Assembly (NCBI GenBank): GCA_003344405.1
Contig: NOWV01000059.1
Coordinates: forward strand, 186,001 to 250,000
Length of the DNA stretch: 64,000 nt
Direction: 5' to 3'
Origin: Trichoplax sp. H2
Taxonomy: Eukaryota; Placozoa; Uniplacotomia; Trichoplacea
Under the pieces are notes generated by a model that was not told the DNA's origin, did not search any database, and was given only the letters and a program-made list of their open reading frames with translations. Position numbers and translations under genes: made by a program. Of the stretch, positions 40,208 to 54,200 are shown piece by piece. The first letter of the stretch is position 1, and each line of letters starts with the position of its first letter.

Positions 40208-41763
40208 CTGTCCCTGTTACGCATCTCACTTTTATAGATGTGTGTGCGCTTTACAGTTATAAGCAATGAACTACGAATTAGTATAGAAAATGTATCTAAA
40301 ATAGTACGCAGAAAGCTAATAATACTGTACTATCTTATCTGAAATGTGTGAGCGTAAGTATGGACCTGATAGAAGCAGCTACTCATAAAAAGAGTATAAC
40401 ATAACATAGTGTATAAAATATGTAATGTGAATGGCATAAATGCTCCATTTTCCACTTGCTTATACTGTATATAGTTGTATTGCGCAGTATCTGACATTGA
40501 AAGTATATATCATGTTGAAAACACGCTAAGCACCTAAAAAACATGTAAAACGAAGCAAAAATGAAATAAAGTGACGTACAGTACTTGTATTATTAAAAAA
40601 AAGATTTTGCGTGTGTGCGTACACATTACAGTGCATACTATCTATAAATATAATTCTTTATGTACTGTACGCTAGCAGGAAATATTATACAATATCCATA
40701 CGCTTCGGATAGAACGTAACTTTAGTTTCACATAGTCTTACTATAATATTGAGAGAGAAAAGGCGTCACTGTATAATGTCAAATTTATTTATTGTACAAT
40801 TGTACATCCGATGAACTAATTAACTCTAAATTCTCAACTTAATTAAGAGAAATTTTATAATAATGGAGACTGCACTAATGCATAATACAAGTACGAATGT
40901 AATGATAATGTTAACCTTCGAAATTGAAATTCTAGTTTAGGAAAGCAATCGAAAATCAATACAGTACACCGTCATTTACATTTCTTCGATAGTCTCGGAG
41001 ATAGGAAATAGAAGGATTTCGATGTTACGTTTAAACGAATCAACAAGTTTAAATATCTATCTAGTCAGTCACAGAGTAGGGTTAATCTGCATATTACATA
41101 TTGTATACAATATGAGTCTCACAGCCACAAATTGTAAGACTATGCACTATCAATGAAAGGGGAAATGATATCTTCACCAAAATACTGCAGTGACTGGCAT
41201 ACACAATGTACATTATACGTCAACTCTACATCCTAACCATTCGGCGCGACTTATCGCATACACAGTGTTATTTGTCTACTTTGACTCATGATTCGGGTGG
41301 TATCGTTCATAAAAATATCACGAACCCCGCCTCACTAGCAGTCATTGAGGTAGTAGAAAATAGAAATAATAGTATTAGTATCAGCGCTAGGATACAATTT
41401 AATAGATGACGATCATAGTACATAAAATGCAACAGTATCCGGACAAAATTTGTTACAATCCGCATCACAGCTCCTGATAGCTCGTTTGTAACTAGTAATA
41501 TATATTACAGGCTACTTATAGTTCAATCAGAAAATGAATAGTCACATTTTCTAATTTTAATAAATTCTCTTTCATTCTTGCAAGATAACGTATATAACTT
41601 GTTTACTTAGCTTAATCTGCTTTGAATATGACGACCATGAAAATGATGTTAAGTACAAGATATTCTTTACCGTTAAACAGCCTATTGAAATACGGCATGC
41701 TGGTATTTCAATACTAGCGGTCAATCATTCGATAGTAAAAAGGACTGCAGTAGTTTGTAATAA

Positions 41764-44700
41764 TTACGTTTTAATAGAATACTCAAAATTCTGAACTTTC
41801 CCAATCGAAAATAATATAATGGTAATCAGTAAACAATAGACAATTGAGGTAGCCCCTTCGTACATTAACTTGGGTAAAAAGACACTCCATGAAAATGGAT
41901 GATATCTCATAACATCAACGAGTAAATAATAGAAGGAAATAATTTGCGATCTGGACAATAACAGGACACCACAATATTGCCATAAATTTAGATAGCTGTT
42001 GCTGTAAAGATAGTAAAACATATAGAGATACTAATTAGCCCTTCCAATAAATACGTCCATATTTAACGAAGTCAATGCACGCATATTTAGGTTGCAAACC
42101 TCTGTTTTAAACTGTATATGATAAAGGACATGGCTCCGATTAGTTGACCAGTGTAGGTACCGACAAACGTTAATATTACCATTGCAATATCATTGTGCCC
42201 TCTTAATCCAACGAATCCAGCTGAAATATCAACTGTGGCCAAACTATTAGAATTTCCCTAAACAAAACAATAGCTCGGCTTAGTTTAATATATAGTTCTA
42301 TTAAAAGGAATGTTAGATCATACTGTAGACTAACAAGTGCGAAATAGCATGCTTGCCCAATACTATAATGAGCACAGGCTACGAGTAAGGAAGAAATTCT
42401 CAACCTGTTGCAAAAAAATGTTTTTGTCGATATTAGTAAAAGTAGCATCGAATAAATTATACAATAACCCTTAGTTCTATAACATATTGTATACTTTGGC
42501 CAAATGACTTTGTCGAGTAAATATATCTGCAGTAATACCATAGCCAAAATTGTCGCATTGTGACATCGCGCTAACAGCACCGATAATAAAACTACTCCAG
42601 AAAATATCAAGTCCAACTTCTTTACTTTACCTGTAAAGTACTTAGCAATTAGTAGGTTCGCTCCAATTCATAGTAAGATAATTCAAATTACAAAGAAAAA
42701 GGTCTATGTTCCTCACATCGACAAAAAATGAATGACCGAATGAGAAGGGTAAGTATACACAGATAAGTTATCCTCGCTTCTATGATACCCCTAATAGTTG
42801 CAACATTGCAATATGTATCAGTAGCATCACTGTGAAGCTAACTACACAGTAAACTATTTTTACTTACATATTAGATAGAGGTATAGGTAAGATAGTAGTT
42901 CCAAGTGCTGCTCGATATGCATAACAGCATAAAAGTCCGCAAGCTATAATTACTTGTTCGAACTTTGTATGGCACGTCGTGCGTAAAATATGAATTGCCA
43001 ATAAAGACAGGAGGGAAGTAATTGATAAAATAACTTTGTTATCGGGTCTATTCCATAACAAAATTTAAGACCATTTTTAATTATTCTCATTGCATTATAT
43101 GCAGTACCATGAAAATTTACATCTATAAACTAATTACTTACAAATTTAGCCAGTCTCCGACGTCTGGAAGATGGGACCATTTATCACCTGTTCGATTCCA
43201 CGACCTGATAAGACGGCTGCAGGCCAAAATGCAAGTAGAACAAAGAATTTCCTTCTTCGCTTGCCAAATGGAGACTTTATCAGTAGTTGTACTGTCATCA
43301 AAGTCGGAGGTAGAGACAAAAGATTGGAGTCTTTGGTCTTCAAAATTAGTTAGATTTGCAGCCATGCCCATCCTATCTTGATGAAAAACAGGTCCAGAAT
43401 GGGCAGTTTGATCATAGTGTGAGCTACTAACAATCTTGCGGATACGTCTTGTTCCACTTCGGGAAGGAATAGTCCTCGAAGATGCTTTAGCAATAACATT
43501 CTCACCCCAACGAGTCTCTGAGAAATACTGTCTTAAAAAGGATAGTGATAACATCGCAAAGAACGTCGGGCATATGTAATACCATGTCTATTGTAATTAT
43601 GGATAGATATAAATTGGACAGTTTATTTACCGACATGCTCATCTTAATCAACCATAAAATTCTTCTATAATAATTAGAATATTACCTGGTGTTCTTCCTC
43701 GATAAAGCTACTGGAAAATAGCGTAAATGTATGAAAGATAATGCTAATAATCAGAAATTGAAATGCTGTATCAAGCCTACAAAAGTCTATAACCATTCTT
43801 TTAAAGTCCTTTGCCAAAACTGCAGCTGAACTTAAGCAACATAGAAAATTCGCTATTCCATAACCGAAGCCGCATACAGTAATTAGAACACAGACAGATT
43901 CTATAACGGATGTACTAAAAAGTTTAAATAAATTAGTGTATAGTTATCCGTAAATAAAAGGAATAAGTCCTACGGCATCAATTTTTTCGGATACTTACCT
44001 ACACAATGCGCTTTTAGTAAAATTTAAACCTGTGCACAATACTAAATGTATTAGCATAATCAAAGAAGAGCAAATAAAGAATATAAAACCAGCAACGGTG
44101 CTTGTAAGCTTTTCTATAGGGAGGGTCTGTGGAAATGATCGAAATAACTGAAAGTGGATAAATCCATAGAGCAGGAAAAAATATACCTTAATCAATCATA
44201 AAGAAGGTTAACAGAAATTATTCAAACAGAAAATTTTCTAATATGATGTTGCATTAATTCCTATGTATACATATACGTACACATAGCGTATATAGTATAG
44301 TATGGAATTACAGTACCTCAAATTGTAATAAAAGTCCAATAGCCATAGTATAAAGGTCGTAATTAGATAAAGAAGCAACCAATCTATCACTTACAGCATG
44401 TAATTGGTCAGAATACAGATTTATAATATGTTCTGCTTTCACAATTAGGTGATTACTATTTGAGTGATTTGATCGATGGTACTCTCGAAGCCAATCACTA
44501 TGTGACTGCTGAATATGTTGATAATGACGCCATAGTGAATCTAGTCATTCAAAATATATCGTAAGATTATTCATTAACATATAGCAATAACATTGAGTGA
44601 AGCTTTCAGTAAAATATCTTAAGGTATATACCTGATGGAATATTTTTCTTACAGATGACCATCAGTTGATCGATATTTAACTGAAGAGATCTTAATTTAT

Positions 44701-46707
44701 ACCTTAAAGACTCAAGATCATCTTCATAGTTGACGCTAGTTAACTCGTTAATAACAACACCCAAATTATTCTTTGGGATAGGAAAGCCAAAAAGCGTTGA
44801 AATTGTTGGCACAAAATCAATTTGATTAACTTGCTTTTGTAACAGCTTATCTACCGTGTTGCTTTTGGGGGATGAAGGTAAGGATTTGCCGGCAAAGGTG
44901 GGACTCATAAAGACAAATGGTGTCATTATTTCTGCATATGATGCACCGCCATGGCTGCCAGTATCGCTCATGCCATGATCACCACACAGCACAAACAATG
45001 AAGGTAATTTCGTATGTTTATCCTGAACATTACAACGTATTTAAAGATTAGATATTAAACTTGGATTTTCCACTAATTAGATTATTTAACATAGAAAGCT
45101 AATAGTTTATACTGGGTACTAACTTTTCAAAGGTACCACTAAATTATATATAATAGTTTAGTTTACCTGATCCTCCAAGGCATTATAGATAACTTTAACA
45201 ATGTCGTCCATTTCCTTCAATTTTGGTACTACAAGGGGACTGCTTGGTCGGGCCGTATGACCAATATGATCTAATCCGAGGTAATGAAGGATCATCACTT
45301 GCCAATCTTTTCGACCTAATTCAGGTCGAACGTGGCGAGTCACATTATTATCAACCTACGTCGTGTAGTAAATATATACGTATCAGTTAAGTTACTGTTA
45401 ATTCAACGCAATTGTAAAATTATCAACTACCATGCAAGAAAAGCTACTATGATATCAATGGTCCAGCAACAAACTAACAATATACAGCAGACCTACAAAA
45501 CGATTTTTACCTCATAAAAATCCGAAACAAAAAAAGAAATGACGCCATCTTTTCGCAGAAAGTGCCTTGCCAATATCATAAACAAATTAAGTCATTATTA
45601 AATGCTATAAGAAGAAGTGAAATGATTGTCAAACCAATATACCCGCATAGCCAATATCAGGCTTACTTAGGAAATAATTTCACCCAGGTATCATCGCCAA
45701 AGAAAGTGATATTCCATTTTGCACGGAGAAATTGCGATAAAATATTATCATCATTCAAAGAAGTTGATGCCATATTACCAAAAAAATCCGAAAAGCCAGG
45801 TATACTTCCGCTAGTCATAGACTGGAATGAATACCAATAATGTCAAAAGAGTCATCAGAGATAAACTAAATTTATGCATTATATTTCCGTAAAATGTTAT
45901 CTCCTCCAATATAACTACAGTAGCTACCTACCTTACCTGTTAATAACTGATTAAAGTAAAATAAACCAATTAAGTAACTCTTTAAGTTGGTGGTTATGCA
46001 TCACAGCAGTCAATATGAAGTAATGTACCTTAATTCTTGGAGTAGTAACTGTAGGTGTATGAGTTTTGACCGGATACCTAGAAATAGGTAGTTGATATCG
46101 ATGAGCTTTTCAGGTTACATTAATACATGCATTCATTTTAATTAATTAGAATATGCTATCAGGGAATAGCTCTGTAATTGATCTACTAATATACATTGTG
46201 ACTATTGGTATATTGACGGTCTGGTCTCTGATCTCTTCAACGTTTGCAACCAGGCCTGCAAATCATTACACCTTGTGCAGTAAGAAGTGAATATCTATGC
46301 GCGTATCATCATGATTGCTGATTTATTACGATGTTTGATTTAATTACTGATAACATCAAATTTACTAGGTCTCTGTCATTATCTACTTACGCTAGTGCTT
46401 GACGTGAATTAATTAACTGCTCAACAAATTGCATACGTTGAGTTTGACTTAAGATAAAATCAGCTCGTAAAGCATCGATGACCATAATGACCAATCGACC
46501 AAATTGAGGTGGTATTGTATAATTGCTGCCACACCATACTCCATCGCATCTAGCCGGTTTATACGGTTCTGGTGGAGTAGTCACTAAAGTAGAGTACCCT
46601 GCAGCATTAGTCTTAATAGGAAAGTAGCCTTTAGCAAATAGCCCTATTGCAACTAAGTGATAAACTACCAAGATCAGTAAGAATAGTTTATGCCGATCGA
46701 GGTCCAT
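41764..46707 (-). CDS. PIGG: GPI ethanolamine phosphate transferase 2 (PIG-G / GPI7), complete
   Basis: PIGG adds ethanolamine phosphate to the second mannose of GPI anchor precursors in the ER membrane, working with PIGF. I rebuilt 16 phase-consistent exons, high to low: 46707-46391, 46077-46029, 45821-45667, 45565-45511, 45355-45167, 45022-44632, 44540-44317, 44147-43999, 43914-43686, 43587-43142, 43047-42868, 42790-42717, 42630-42495, 42404-42335, 42257-42100, 42001-41764. They encode about 1019 residues (human 983). An N-terminal signal-anchor (KLFLLILVVYHLVAIGLF) precedes a luminal alkaline-phosphatase-superfamily domain with the metal-site Asp near residue 78 (VIMVIDALRADF), HYLGLDHIGH and LCGDHGMSDTGSHGG. 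A multi-pass membrane half follows, with family landmarks SSFIEEEHQTWY, CGLLCCYAYRAALG and LATVDISAGFVGL. I chose the ATG at 46707 (cat at 46705-46707) because the frame upstream opens only with TTG and human PIGG starts at a matching distance. Confidence 0.96.
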
Positions 46708-47199
46708 CTTTGCATGGGGACAGTACTTCAACGAGAAGAGCCACAAATGATGTCTTAATACCGATCCGTTTGAAAACTAACTTTTAGCACTTGACAGCTA
46801 TATTCTATGACCATTTAATTAACTTAGCTTCATAGTTTACTAATTGAATAAGAGTTGCATCATTAAAACTTGTTGCAAACTTGTCAAGCTTATGAAGCTG
46901 CAGCCATTGCAACGTAGGCGAACTAACTATTAACCTACGGAGTGGAGTGCATTATGGACTCTAACTATATTAATATACTGTTTAGAATAGTACATTGCAA
47001 CGCATACTGTGCTATACTACTGAATTGTACATACTAGAACTAATACCATTATCATGTCAGCTACAGTCTCAGATTGGTCCAACCTATTCAATACTTCTGA
47101 TGGTAAAACCGCTATCATGTAACCCAAAACATACTTCAGCGCCCACATGTTTACAGTATATTGTATATTACACAGTTAATCGTAAGCAAAGCGCTCACT
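46708..47199. promoter_or_regulatory. divergent intergenic region, probable shared promoter of PIGG and TOE1
   Basis: About 490 bases separate the PIGG start (minus) from the TOE1 start (plus). No other gene fits here, so both transcripts must start in or near this interval. I see no clear TATA box or other named element that can be told apart from the AT-rich background. Confidence 0.6.
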
Positions 47200-50100
47200 A
47201 TGTTCGTTGGAAACTCCATGCTCGGAAAGTCCAAAGCAAGTATGCATAGCTCTGCGATGAGCCAACTAGTGCTTCCGTGGAAGGTTGCCGTGGTTATTGT
47301 TGATAAATCCAATGTAAAACAACTATTTCCAAGCATTATACATGCTATTAATTCTGCTAGTTTCGTGGCAATCGATCTGGTGAGTATCATCAAATTTACT
47401 GAGATTTGATATCTGCTGTACGTGTCGAACTGTTAAGGGGGAAATGGATTACTAGATTCCCGGTACATCCGCTAGATTAGAGTATAGTTGTTGTCTCATC
47501 GCAATTCGAACAGCAATAACTTTAGCTATAGATATTTCGACTATTCCAATCTTTTGTTATACGTATTAACGAATTAAGAGAATGGTGAAATCCACTGATA
47601 TACGATAGCTGTAAAGTATTGTCCAAGTGTTAGCTTTGATCAATTAATTCGTGGTATATTGTAACCTTCTGTCTAGGAATTAAGCGGCCTCGGGAATAGA
47701 AAGGATCTTGGAGCGGCGTAAGTAGAAAATATTTGAAAAATGCACTTGAAAAATTGTGTTATACGAATGAGAAGTGTACGCAATCATTGCAGGATTAACT
47801 ACTAGCATAACTATGGACCTATATATCATTCAGAGATCTTAAATAATTATAATTTACTGTAACTTTTTATCTACTGTACGTACGTTTATGTTCTACTATG
47901 CATGAATAATAATTATATAATATGTACAAAAACTGTGCGACTTACTGTACTGTATATCGTACTTTGTATACGAGTACTGTAGTCGTTATCAACATCACAG
48001 TTGATCTACTGTTACTTTATGGGAAATTTTCGCAATTGTCAGCTATTTCATCCTTGAAGAAAGTGCAATCAATATGCTGTCAACCTACCTGATTGGTGTT
48101 GATGCCAAATTATACGCGAGTCATGACAAAAGTTCTTTATATTGCCAGCTCCTTTTTGTCGAATCTGTTTGGTATTTCTGAAATAAAAATTCAATCACTT
48201 GTATGCAAAATATAGTATGCGTGCCTGCACATCGTCTAATGGCTCGCATGAAGTTTAGCAGATGTAGTAGAACGCATTTGGTTAGTTTGAATAACCTAGA
48301 TAGGCGATTAACATTGTGTAATCCATTCCTTTAGCTCGTTGGATGATCGATATAAAGTCCTCAGTCACGTTGCTGCGACAAGAGCTATCATAGCTCTAGG
48401 CATATCCTGCTTTCACAGGCTACAAGTATACGACAATGAAGACGGCGATGCAGAATATACTACCGTAATGACACAGACATTTAACATGATGACGCTGTGC
48501 GACGAAGCTTACACAGTAGATCCAGAGTCATTGCAATTTCTAGTACATCATGGATTTAATTTCAACCGACAATATTCATCTGGCATTTCATTTCGAAGAG
48601 GAAACGATAAGGTAAACAGGATAGTCTTAAAATATTTTTGTGCAATTTATTGTTTTGCTAGCGAGGTGCTATTGCACTACTAGAGATGCAGTATTATTCA
48701 TTACAAAACAGACTATAACAATATATCAGGAAATAATCGCAATGTATTAATCTTTATTAGACCGGTGATGAAAATCCTAAAATTGGAAATTACTTACGTC
48801 GATTACTCTTGGAACTCATCAAATCTAAAAAACCTATTATTGTTCATAATGGATTAGCCGATCTAGTCTTTTTATATCAAAATCTGTATTTAGAGCTTCC
48901 TTTAAAATTAGACACTTTTGTTGCTGACTTATCTGAAATGTTCGAAGGCGGTATCTATGACACAAAATATATTGCTAGAGTGAAAGGCGATGAAAGTAGT
49001 ACATATCTACAATATGTTTTTAGAAAACTGTAAGTGGCTACGTGGTTATGAAATTTATGCTTTGCATATAATTTTTCTTATTTGCAGTAAATTGCTAATG
49101 TCAGTCATATATAAAGAATTTTATTATTTCACTATTTGCACTACAGGCAAAGAGAAAATGTGCAAAATCGCAGTAACAATGACAGACATATTATAACAAA
49201 GCAGTGTGATTATCCAAAGATACTTCATGAAAGTATTGACTTGGTGGATTGCTCTGTTTTTCCATTCGATTCCGAGACCAATCTTAGCAGGCCGGTCAAC
49301 GTGTGCCAACCGTTTGCGGTATGTAAGCAAGTGCTAATTTTTAATCGTAGTATTACAATTGATTAAATTTTACACTGTAATTTCTTTATTCACGTAATTG
49401 AAGTACTGTAAATTAGATTTAAAGGAGTTGATAGGAAGCAATTTTAAATTTTACCACTTTCTGACTTTACTAACGTATAAGAATGCTTTAGTTGCAATGA
49501 TCACAGCACACACATATTATTTGATTTAATATAGAATAAAGTGGATATTTGTACGTGCAATATAAAAATATTTGTATCATTGACTTTACGGCAATGTACA
49601 ATAATTACCGTACCTTCAGTTGATTCTAATTAGCTTTAAAACGAATGATACTGTATCAAAAATCCTCTTCTACATGGAGGCGTCGTTATTAAGAAAAATA
49701 ATTAAATATAATTAATATTTTGTAATTAATCCGATCTTGCCATCATTTCCATTATCGTTATAATGAATAAATAAAGTCGTTACTCAACTTCTGTTATCTT
49801 TCGCTAGACTCGTGGATACTGTCCATCTGGAATAGAGTGTAACAAATCACATAACATAGACGATGTATTATTTATGGAAGAACAAGCGTTGACAAATAAA
49901 CGATCGAAAAAGAGAAAGATTGAGAATGATAACGGTACCATTTGCAATATTATACGTACGCATCATTTTCTCACTCTGTATCAGGTCAATTAGCGATAGA
50001 TTTATTTGTTTTCTGTTGCTACACACTTAGGTGAAGCCACCGAAAAAGCTAAAAGTGAAACTTGTAATCAAGTAAATCGAAAGCTCTTACTTCATCGTTC

Positions 50101-50335
50101 AGGAATCCATAGAGCAGGATTCGATGCGTATATGACTGGTTTCATTTTTGCTTATTATTCTTTTAAACACAGTAATCAAGATAAAGAATTGACTGAATCA
50201 GTTTCAAAAATACTAGGATTAAGAGACTGTCGAAACCGAATACATTTAAATAGAAAAACGATGCCACTACAAATTGTAAAAAGTCAATTTGCTAAGAGTT
50301 CCAATTTACATCAAAAAAAATTGAAAGAAATTTGA
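47200..50335 (+). CDS. TOE1: TOE1-type DEDD deadenylase (target of EGR1), complete
   Basis: TOE1 is a nuclear/Cajal-body 3' exonuclease that trims oligoadenylated snRNA tails. I rebuilt seven phase-consistent exons: 47200-47379, 47677-47717, 48335-48611, 48761-49029, 49147-49318, 49808-49934, 50031-50335, giving about 456 residues. The CAF1-type nuclease core is clear: SASFVAIDL joined to ELSGLG (Asp59 and Glu61 if the first ATG is used), FLVHHGFNFNRQYSSG, IIVHNGLADLVFLYQ (third acidic residue) and GGIYDTKY. A CCCH zinc finger follows (VCQPFATRGYCPSGIECNKS, ending in His), then a basic KRSKKRKI stretch that looks like a nuclear signal. The conserved C-terminal IHRAGFDAYMTGF and VKSQFAKSSN block closes it. 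In-frame ATGs at 47200, 47218 and 47242 are all possible starts. An AATAAA lies 158 bases after the stop. Confidence 0.95.
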
Positions 50336-51214
50336 TAGGAAGATTTAGCATAATTTCTATTTATTCGAGTGTAAGTAAATTATTACTACCAATTGCAACT
50401 ACGGTATTCTAATAGCATCTCCGGTGATTATTATTATATCTACTAATTTGACTCCTAGTTGAATCTAATGTTACAACCAATTAGGAACAAATAATAAAAT
50501 TAGTACTCGACCAGTATACGTATTCATGACACTACTCAATAGATCTAGTAATACAGTATCAAGACGTACAATGTTTTACTAAAAGTTACGAACCATTACA
50601 GGGAACTTTCAGCAAAGGCAATCGATGTGAAACATATATAAATTTAGCTCAAACATTTTATATAGATTACGTTTTGCAGCTTACATAGGACAGTTCAATT
50701 TTTGAATTACTATTTTGGTAATAACCTACAGTTCTACATTGGTAACATATTATTAAAATACTTGTAAATAAACTAGATTTTTTAACTTTTAATGAATATA
50801 ATTATGGGTAATACGGTCTACATACGCATATGCAACCTTAAATATAGACAATAGTGTCCGGATAAGGAGCTTCAAAATATTTTAGAACTATTCACTAAAC
50901 CACTGAAGAAGGTATGTCAATAAATTACAGTTAAATGGAACATTTTCCCCTTCAAAGATACATCAAAAAGCAATTTTTCCGAGAGTCTAACGGAAATACT
51001 TTTCGTAACCAGCAAACAATAAAAACAAACATTGCAATCGAAATTTTCTTAGCAACGCATGCAACCAGGTTTCGCTTATTCGAACAATTAAATCGAGATG
51101 AATACCTTACACATGATTAATTCAATCGGACAAAACTATAAACACAATTTTATGAGAATTCCAACAACATTCATTCTTTTAATGTAAGTATAATTTAGAT
51201 TAATGTTATTGACA
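50336..51214. other. convergent intergenic region between TOE1 and NASP
   Basis: About 0.9 kb between two converging stops. It holds an ATG-initiated frame of 61 codons at 50935-51120 (+) with no domain I recognise, and an exon-like stretch just before it (about 50856-50910, ELQNILELFTKP, ending at a gtatgt donor). The two cannot be joined by a sensible intron. It is probably 3' untranslated or spacer sequence. Confidence 0.4.
50493..50498 (+). terminator. candidate polyadenylation signal for TOE1
   Basis: An AATAAA hexamer about 160 bases after the TOE1 stop codon, on the coding strand. The sequence is AT-rich, so chance occurrence is possible. Confidence 0.35.
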
Positions 51215-54200
51215 TTAGTCTTCCTTGCTTTCTTGTACGGATTCTCTTTCACTTTCAGTTGACGCTTCCTACATGTGATCAAAGTACAGTACAAGAATAG
51301 CATCTAAATCTATACATTCATAAGCTTAAATACTCAAAAATATCAATATTACACTCCTTACTTGAGTAATTACATCCAGTTTCGCTTTCTTCACATCTAC
51401 ATTATTATCTTCATCTTTGCGCTAAAAGTGAGCAATTCCAATGGAAAATATTTCATAAAAAACGTAAAAATGCTCTAACGTAGAGTAAGTGAAATGATAA
51501 AATTGCCTAGAAAGATAGCTGAGTTAATTGAAATCTTTGTATCTCGGATACATAAATCAAGTTTACCTTTCTACGAACCAAGTGATTAATACTTGTCGCC
51601 TGTGCATTACCAGAACTAGAAGATTGCATACCAAAATTATCACCAAGCGCAGACTCCATTAATTGCTTTACGCTGGCAGCACTACTAGCAATTAACTGTC
51701 TTTTTTCTTCTTTTGCATCCTCGATCTAGCCAACAAAATTTAGTAGATAGTCTTAAAATAGTACTCTTATAACAGTATTATCCAATAACGATGACAACAT
51801 TTCACGTCACGATTATAGTAAAACAAGTACACTATTACCTTTGCATTAATATCTGGAATAATGCTTTGCAATTCTTCAACTTCTCTCCTCTCCTTGGTTA
51901 ATTCATCAGGTTCTACGAAGATATCACCGTCAAACTTCAGTCACAGTTACGCCCTTTTTCTATATACACAGAAATCTCAACTTTTAAGTGATCTTTACTA
52001 ACTTTTTCCAGTGCCACCATGATTCTCGATAACCTCTGCAAGGTTTGCTAAAGGAGTAAATTTGACAAATTAATAACATAATTGGCATTACACAACGGCA
52101 TGTTATTACCGCTTAAATCAGATCATACCAACCTAATCTATTTTTTACAACAGCAACTGCGTCAGTAAAGGACTGTTAAAAGAAGTTTCAACAATTTATT
52201 AATTTTATGTATTTTACGTTTACTTCAGATTTAGATAGAAAATAGCTGGGAGTATAAATGTACTTACTTCTACCGCTTCATCATATTGTCTGTTGTATAA
52301 GTAGGCTAGGGCAATATTATAATGTCTACCAAGTAAAGGAATCTACTCCCTTTTTATCAGCAGCAAATACGCATAATTACATGCAAAGTACATTATAATT
52401 GATTTTAAAGATAATTCACGTAAATTGCTGAGGAAGTAAATAGAGAAAGGATACGATAATGATATCAGTCTACTATCTGACTCTAACGTCTGCAGTTGTA
52501 AACTTAAGGCACTTTTAAAGTCAATAATAGCTTGATCATATTGCTCTAAAAAATTTACAGCCGTTAAAAAGTTAGTTAAATTAAATATAAGCATATCAGA
52601 ATAACCTAGTTCGACATGGCCTTACCGGATTCTAGACCAATTTGTCCCAGTTCGAGATAAATTTCACTTGAACGCAATTTCGAATCCTTATTGTCCTTCC
52701 TGAATATTTAATTCACAAGTAATTACATTGTGCTGGTAAAATTTAGATACTTGCTAATGTTTCCGTATGAATTTTTTCCTTATTGTAGATGAATATTCTA
52801 CCTCGAGTAAATAATACGTGAAAGCTCCAACATTTCCCAAGCTAACTGTAAAACATTGGTGTCTCCTGCATCTTCTTTTCCTTGCTGATTCGACGATAGT
52901 ACGTAAAAATTCGTAAAAAATTTGTTTTTAAAGAGAAAAAAGGTCACCGCTACTACTCATATGCAAAAATTATTAATTAATTAATTATTTACATCTTCAT
53001 CACCGGAATCATCATCAACTGCTTGGGGAATTTGTTCCTTCGCAATATTATCTCCTATGCGTATTGTAAATACCACGTGGAAGGTTAGATCATCATTTAC
53101 AATGAAAGATAAACTGTAAATAAATTATAGTTGAATAGGGCCAACCTGCATTGGTATCATTGTTACCACTGCAACATTCACAGTCATCTTGACTTGAGGA
53201 TCCCCATCCAGGGTCAAGATTGGCTGTCGCTACTGCATAAATTAAAGCAAAGTTATGAAAGACATTATAAAATCTTGTAAGAATATAGTTCAGGCGAGTT
53301 GGCTATTTTAAAATATCAACTTCAATTCCTTAGGACTAAACCGTTGTACGTATATACTACTGCACTACAATAATAACAAACCTGGTAGGGCAGATACGTT
53401 ATTGCCATCGCTATCTTCACTATCATCAGCATCCTCCGCTGCAGCTTTACCTAAACAATGTGGGTATAGGAATATTTGTTATATACTGTAGATTATTATT
53501 ATATAACGATACTACGGGTATAATACAATAAAAACAGTGTTTTATACTCATAAACTGATAAGTTATCATCATTATTGTCTGTTCGGTCATCATATACTGT
53601 ACTACAGTGTATACATGAATAAATAGAAATAGATCATACCGGTAGCGTTGGTAGGATCAAAGAGGCTTGCATCTTGTCTTTATAATAATACGGATATATA
53701 AAATAAGGATTAGTAATGTAATCAAAAAATGCCACCAAATGTGTTGAATTTCCGACTCCCGAGTAAAATTATTACACAGGGATGTGACTCGAATAGATTT
53801 CAAATAAAAGATTGGTAAGCATAATATATGATAGAATTCTCTATGGTGTACTTTCACACAGTACTACGGCATAAAACTTTCACTCATAGTCAGTACTAGG
53901 TAATATAGGTCCGTTTTTAGATAGCATAATTAGCATACTAAATATATATAACTAATTATTCATTTATAACGAAGGAATAATATGATAACAACTGCAGAAT
54001 GTATTCTCACCTCGCCAATTCTAGTAGTGATCTACCATAATAAAAATAAGCTTCACCGCATTCGTCAGCAACCTGGCCGTATTTGGCTGCTCTATGATTG
54101 ATTATAAGGATTACAAAATAATTTAACTAACAATTTCCATCTAATGTTCTACATAATATCCATTCCAGTCAAAACAACATCCTGACTAAATCATCACATA

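Larger units (their letters stand above)
39411..41763. other. intergenic region between MDN1 start and PIGG stop, with repeats
   Basis: This region is rich in short palindromic tactgtac-type words and holds a 121-bp tandem duplication. Apart from the candidate exon at 39468-39619 I see no supportable coding sequence. A 67-codon ATG frame at 41206-41409 (+) has no recognisable domain and no splice context. Confidence 0.5.

Noticed and set aside
43109-43381. 90-codon plus-strand frame at 43109
   Set aside because: Antisense shadow of the 446-base PIGG exon 43587-43142.
45562-45840. 92-codon frame on the plus strand
   Set aside because: It is antisense to PIGG exons 45821-45667 and 45565-45511, whose minus-strand reading (MTSGSIPGF; FFGDDTWVKLFP) is clearly conserved.
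46705-46746. Longer PIGG N-terminus beginning 13 codons upstream
   Set aside because: The upstream start would be TTG. The ATG at 46707 gives the family-typical distance to the first membrane segment.
51913-51933. Longer NASP exon 14 beginning FDGDIFVE
   Set aside because: Joining it to exon 13 creates a stop. The internal acceptor (cttcgtag) at 51913 restores the frame.
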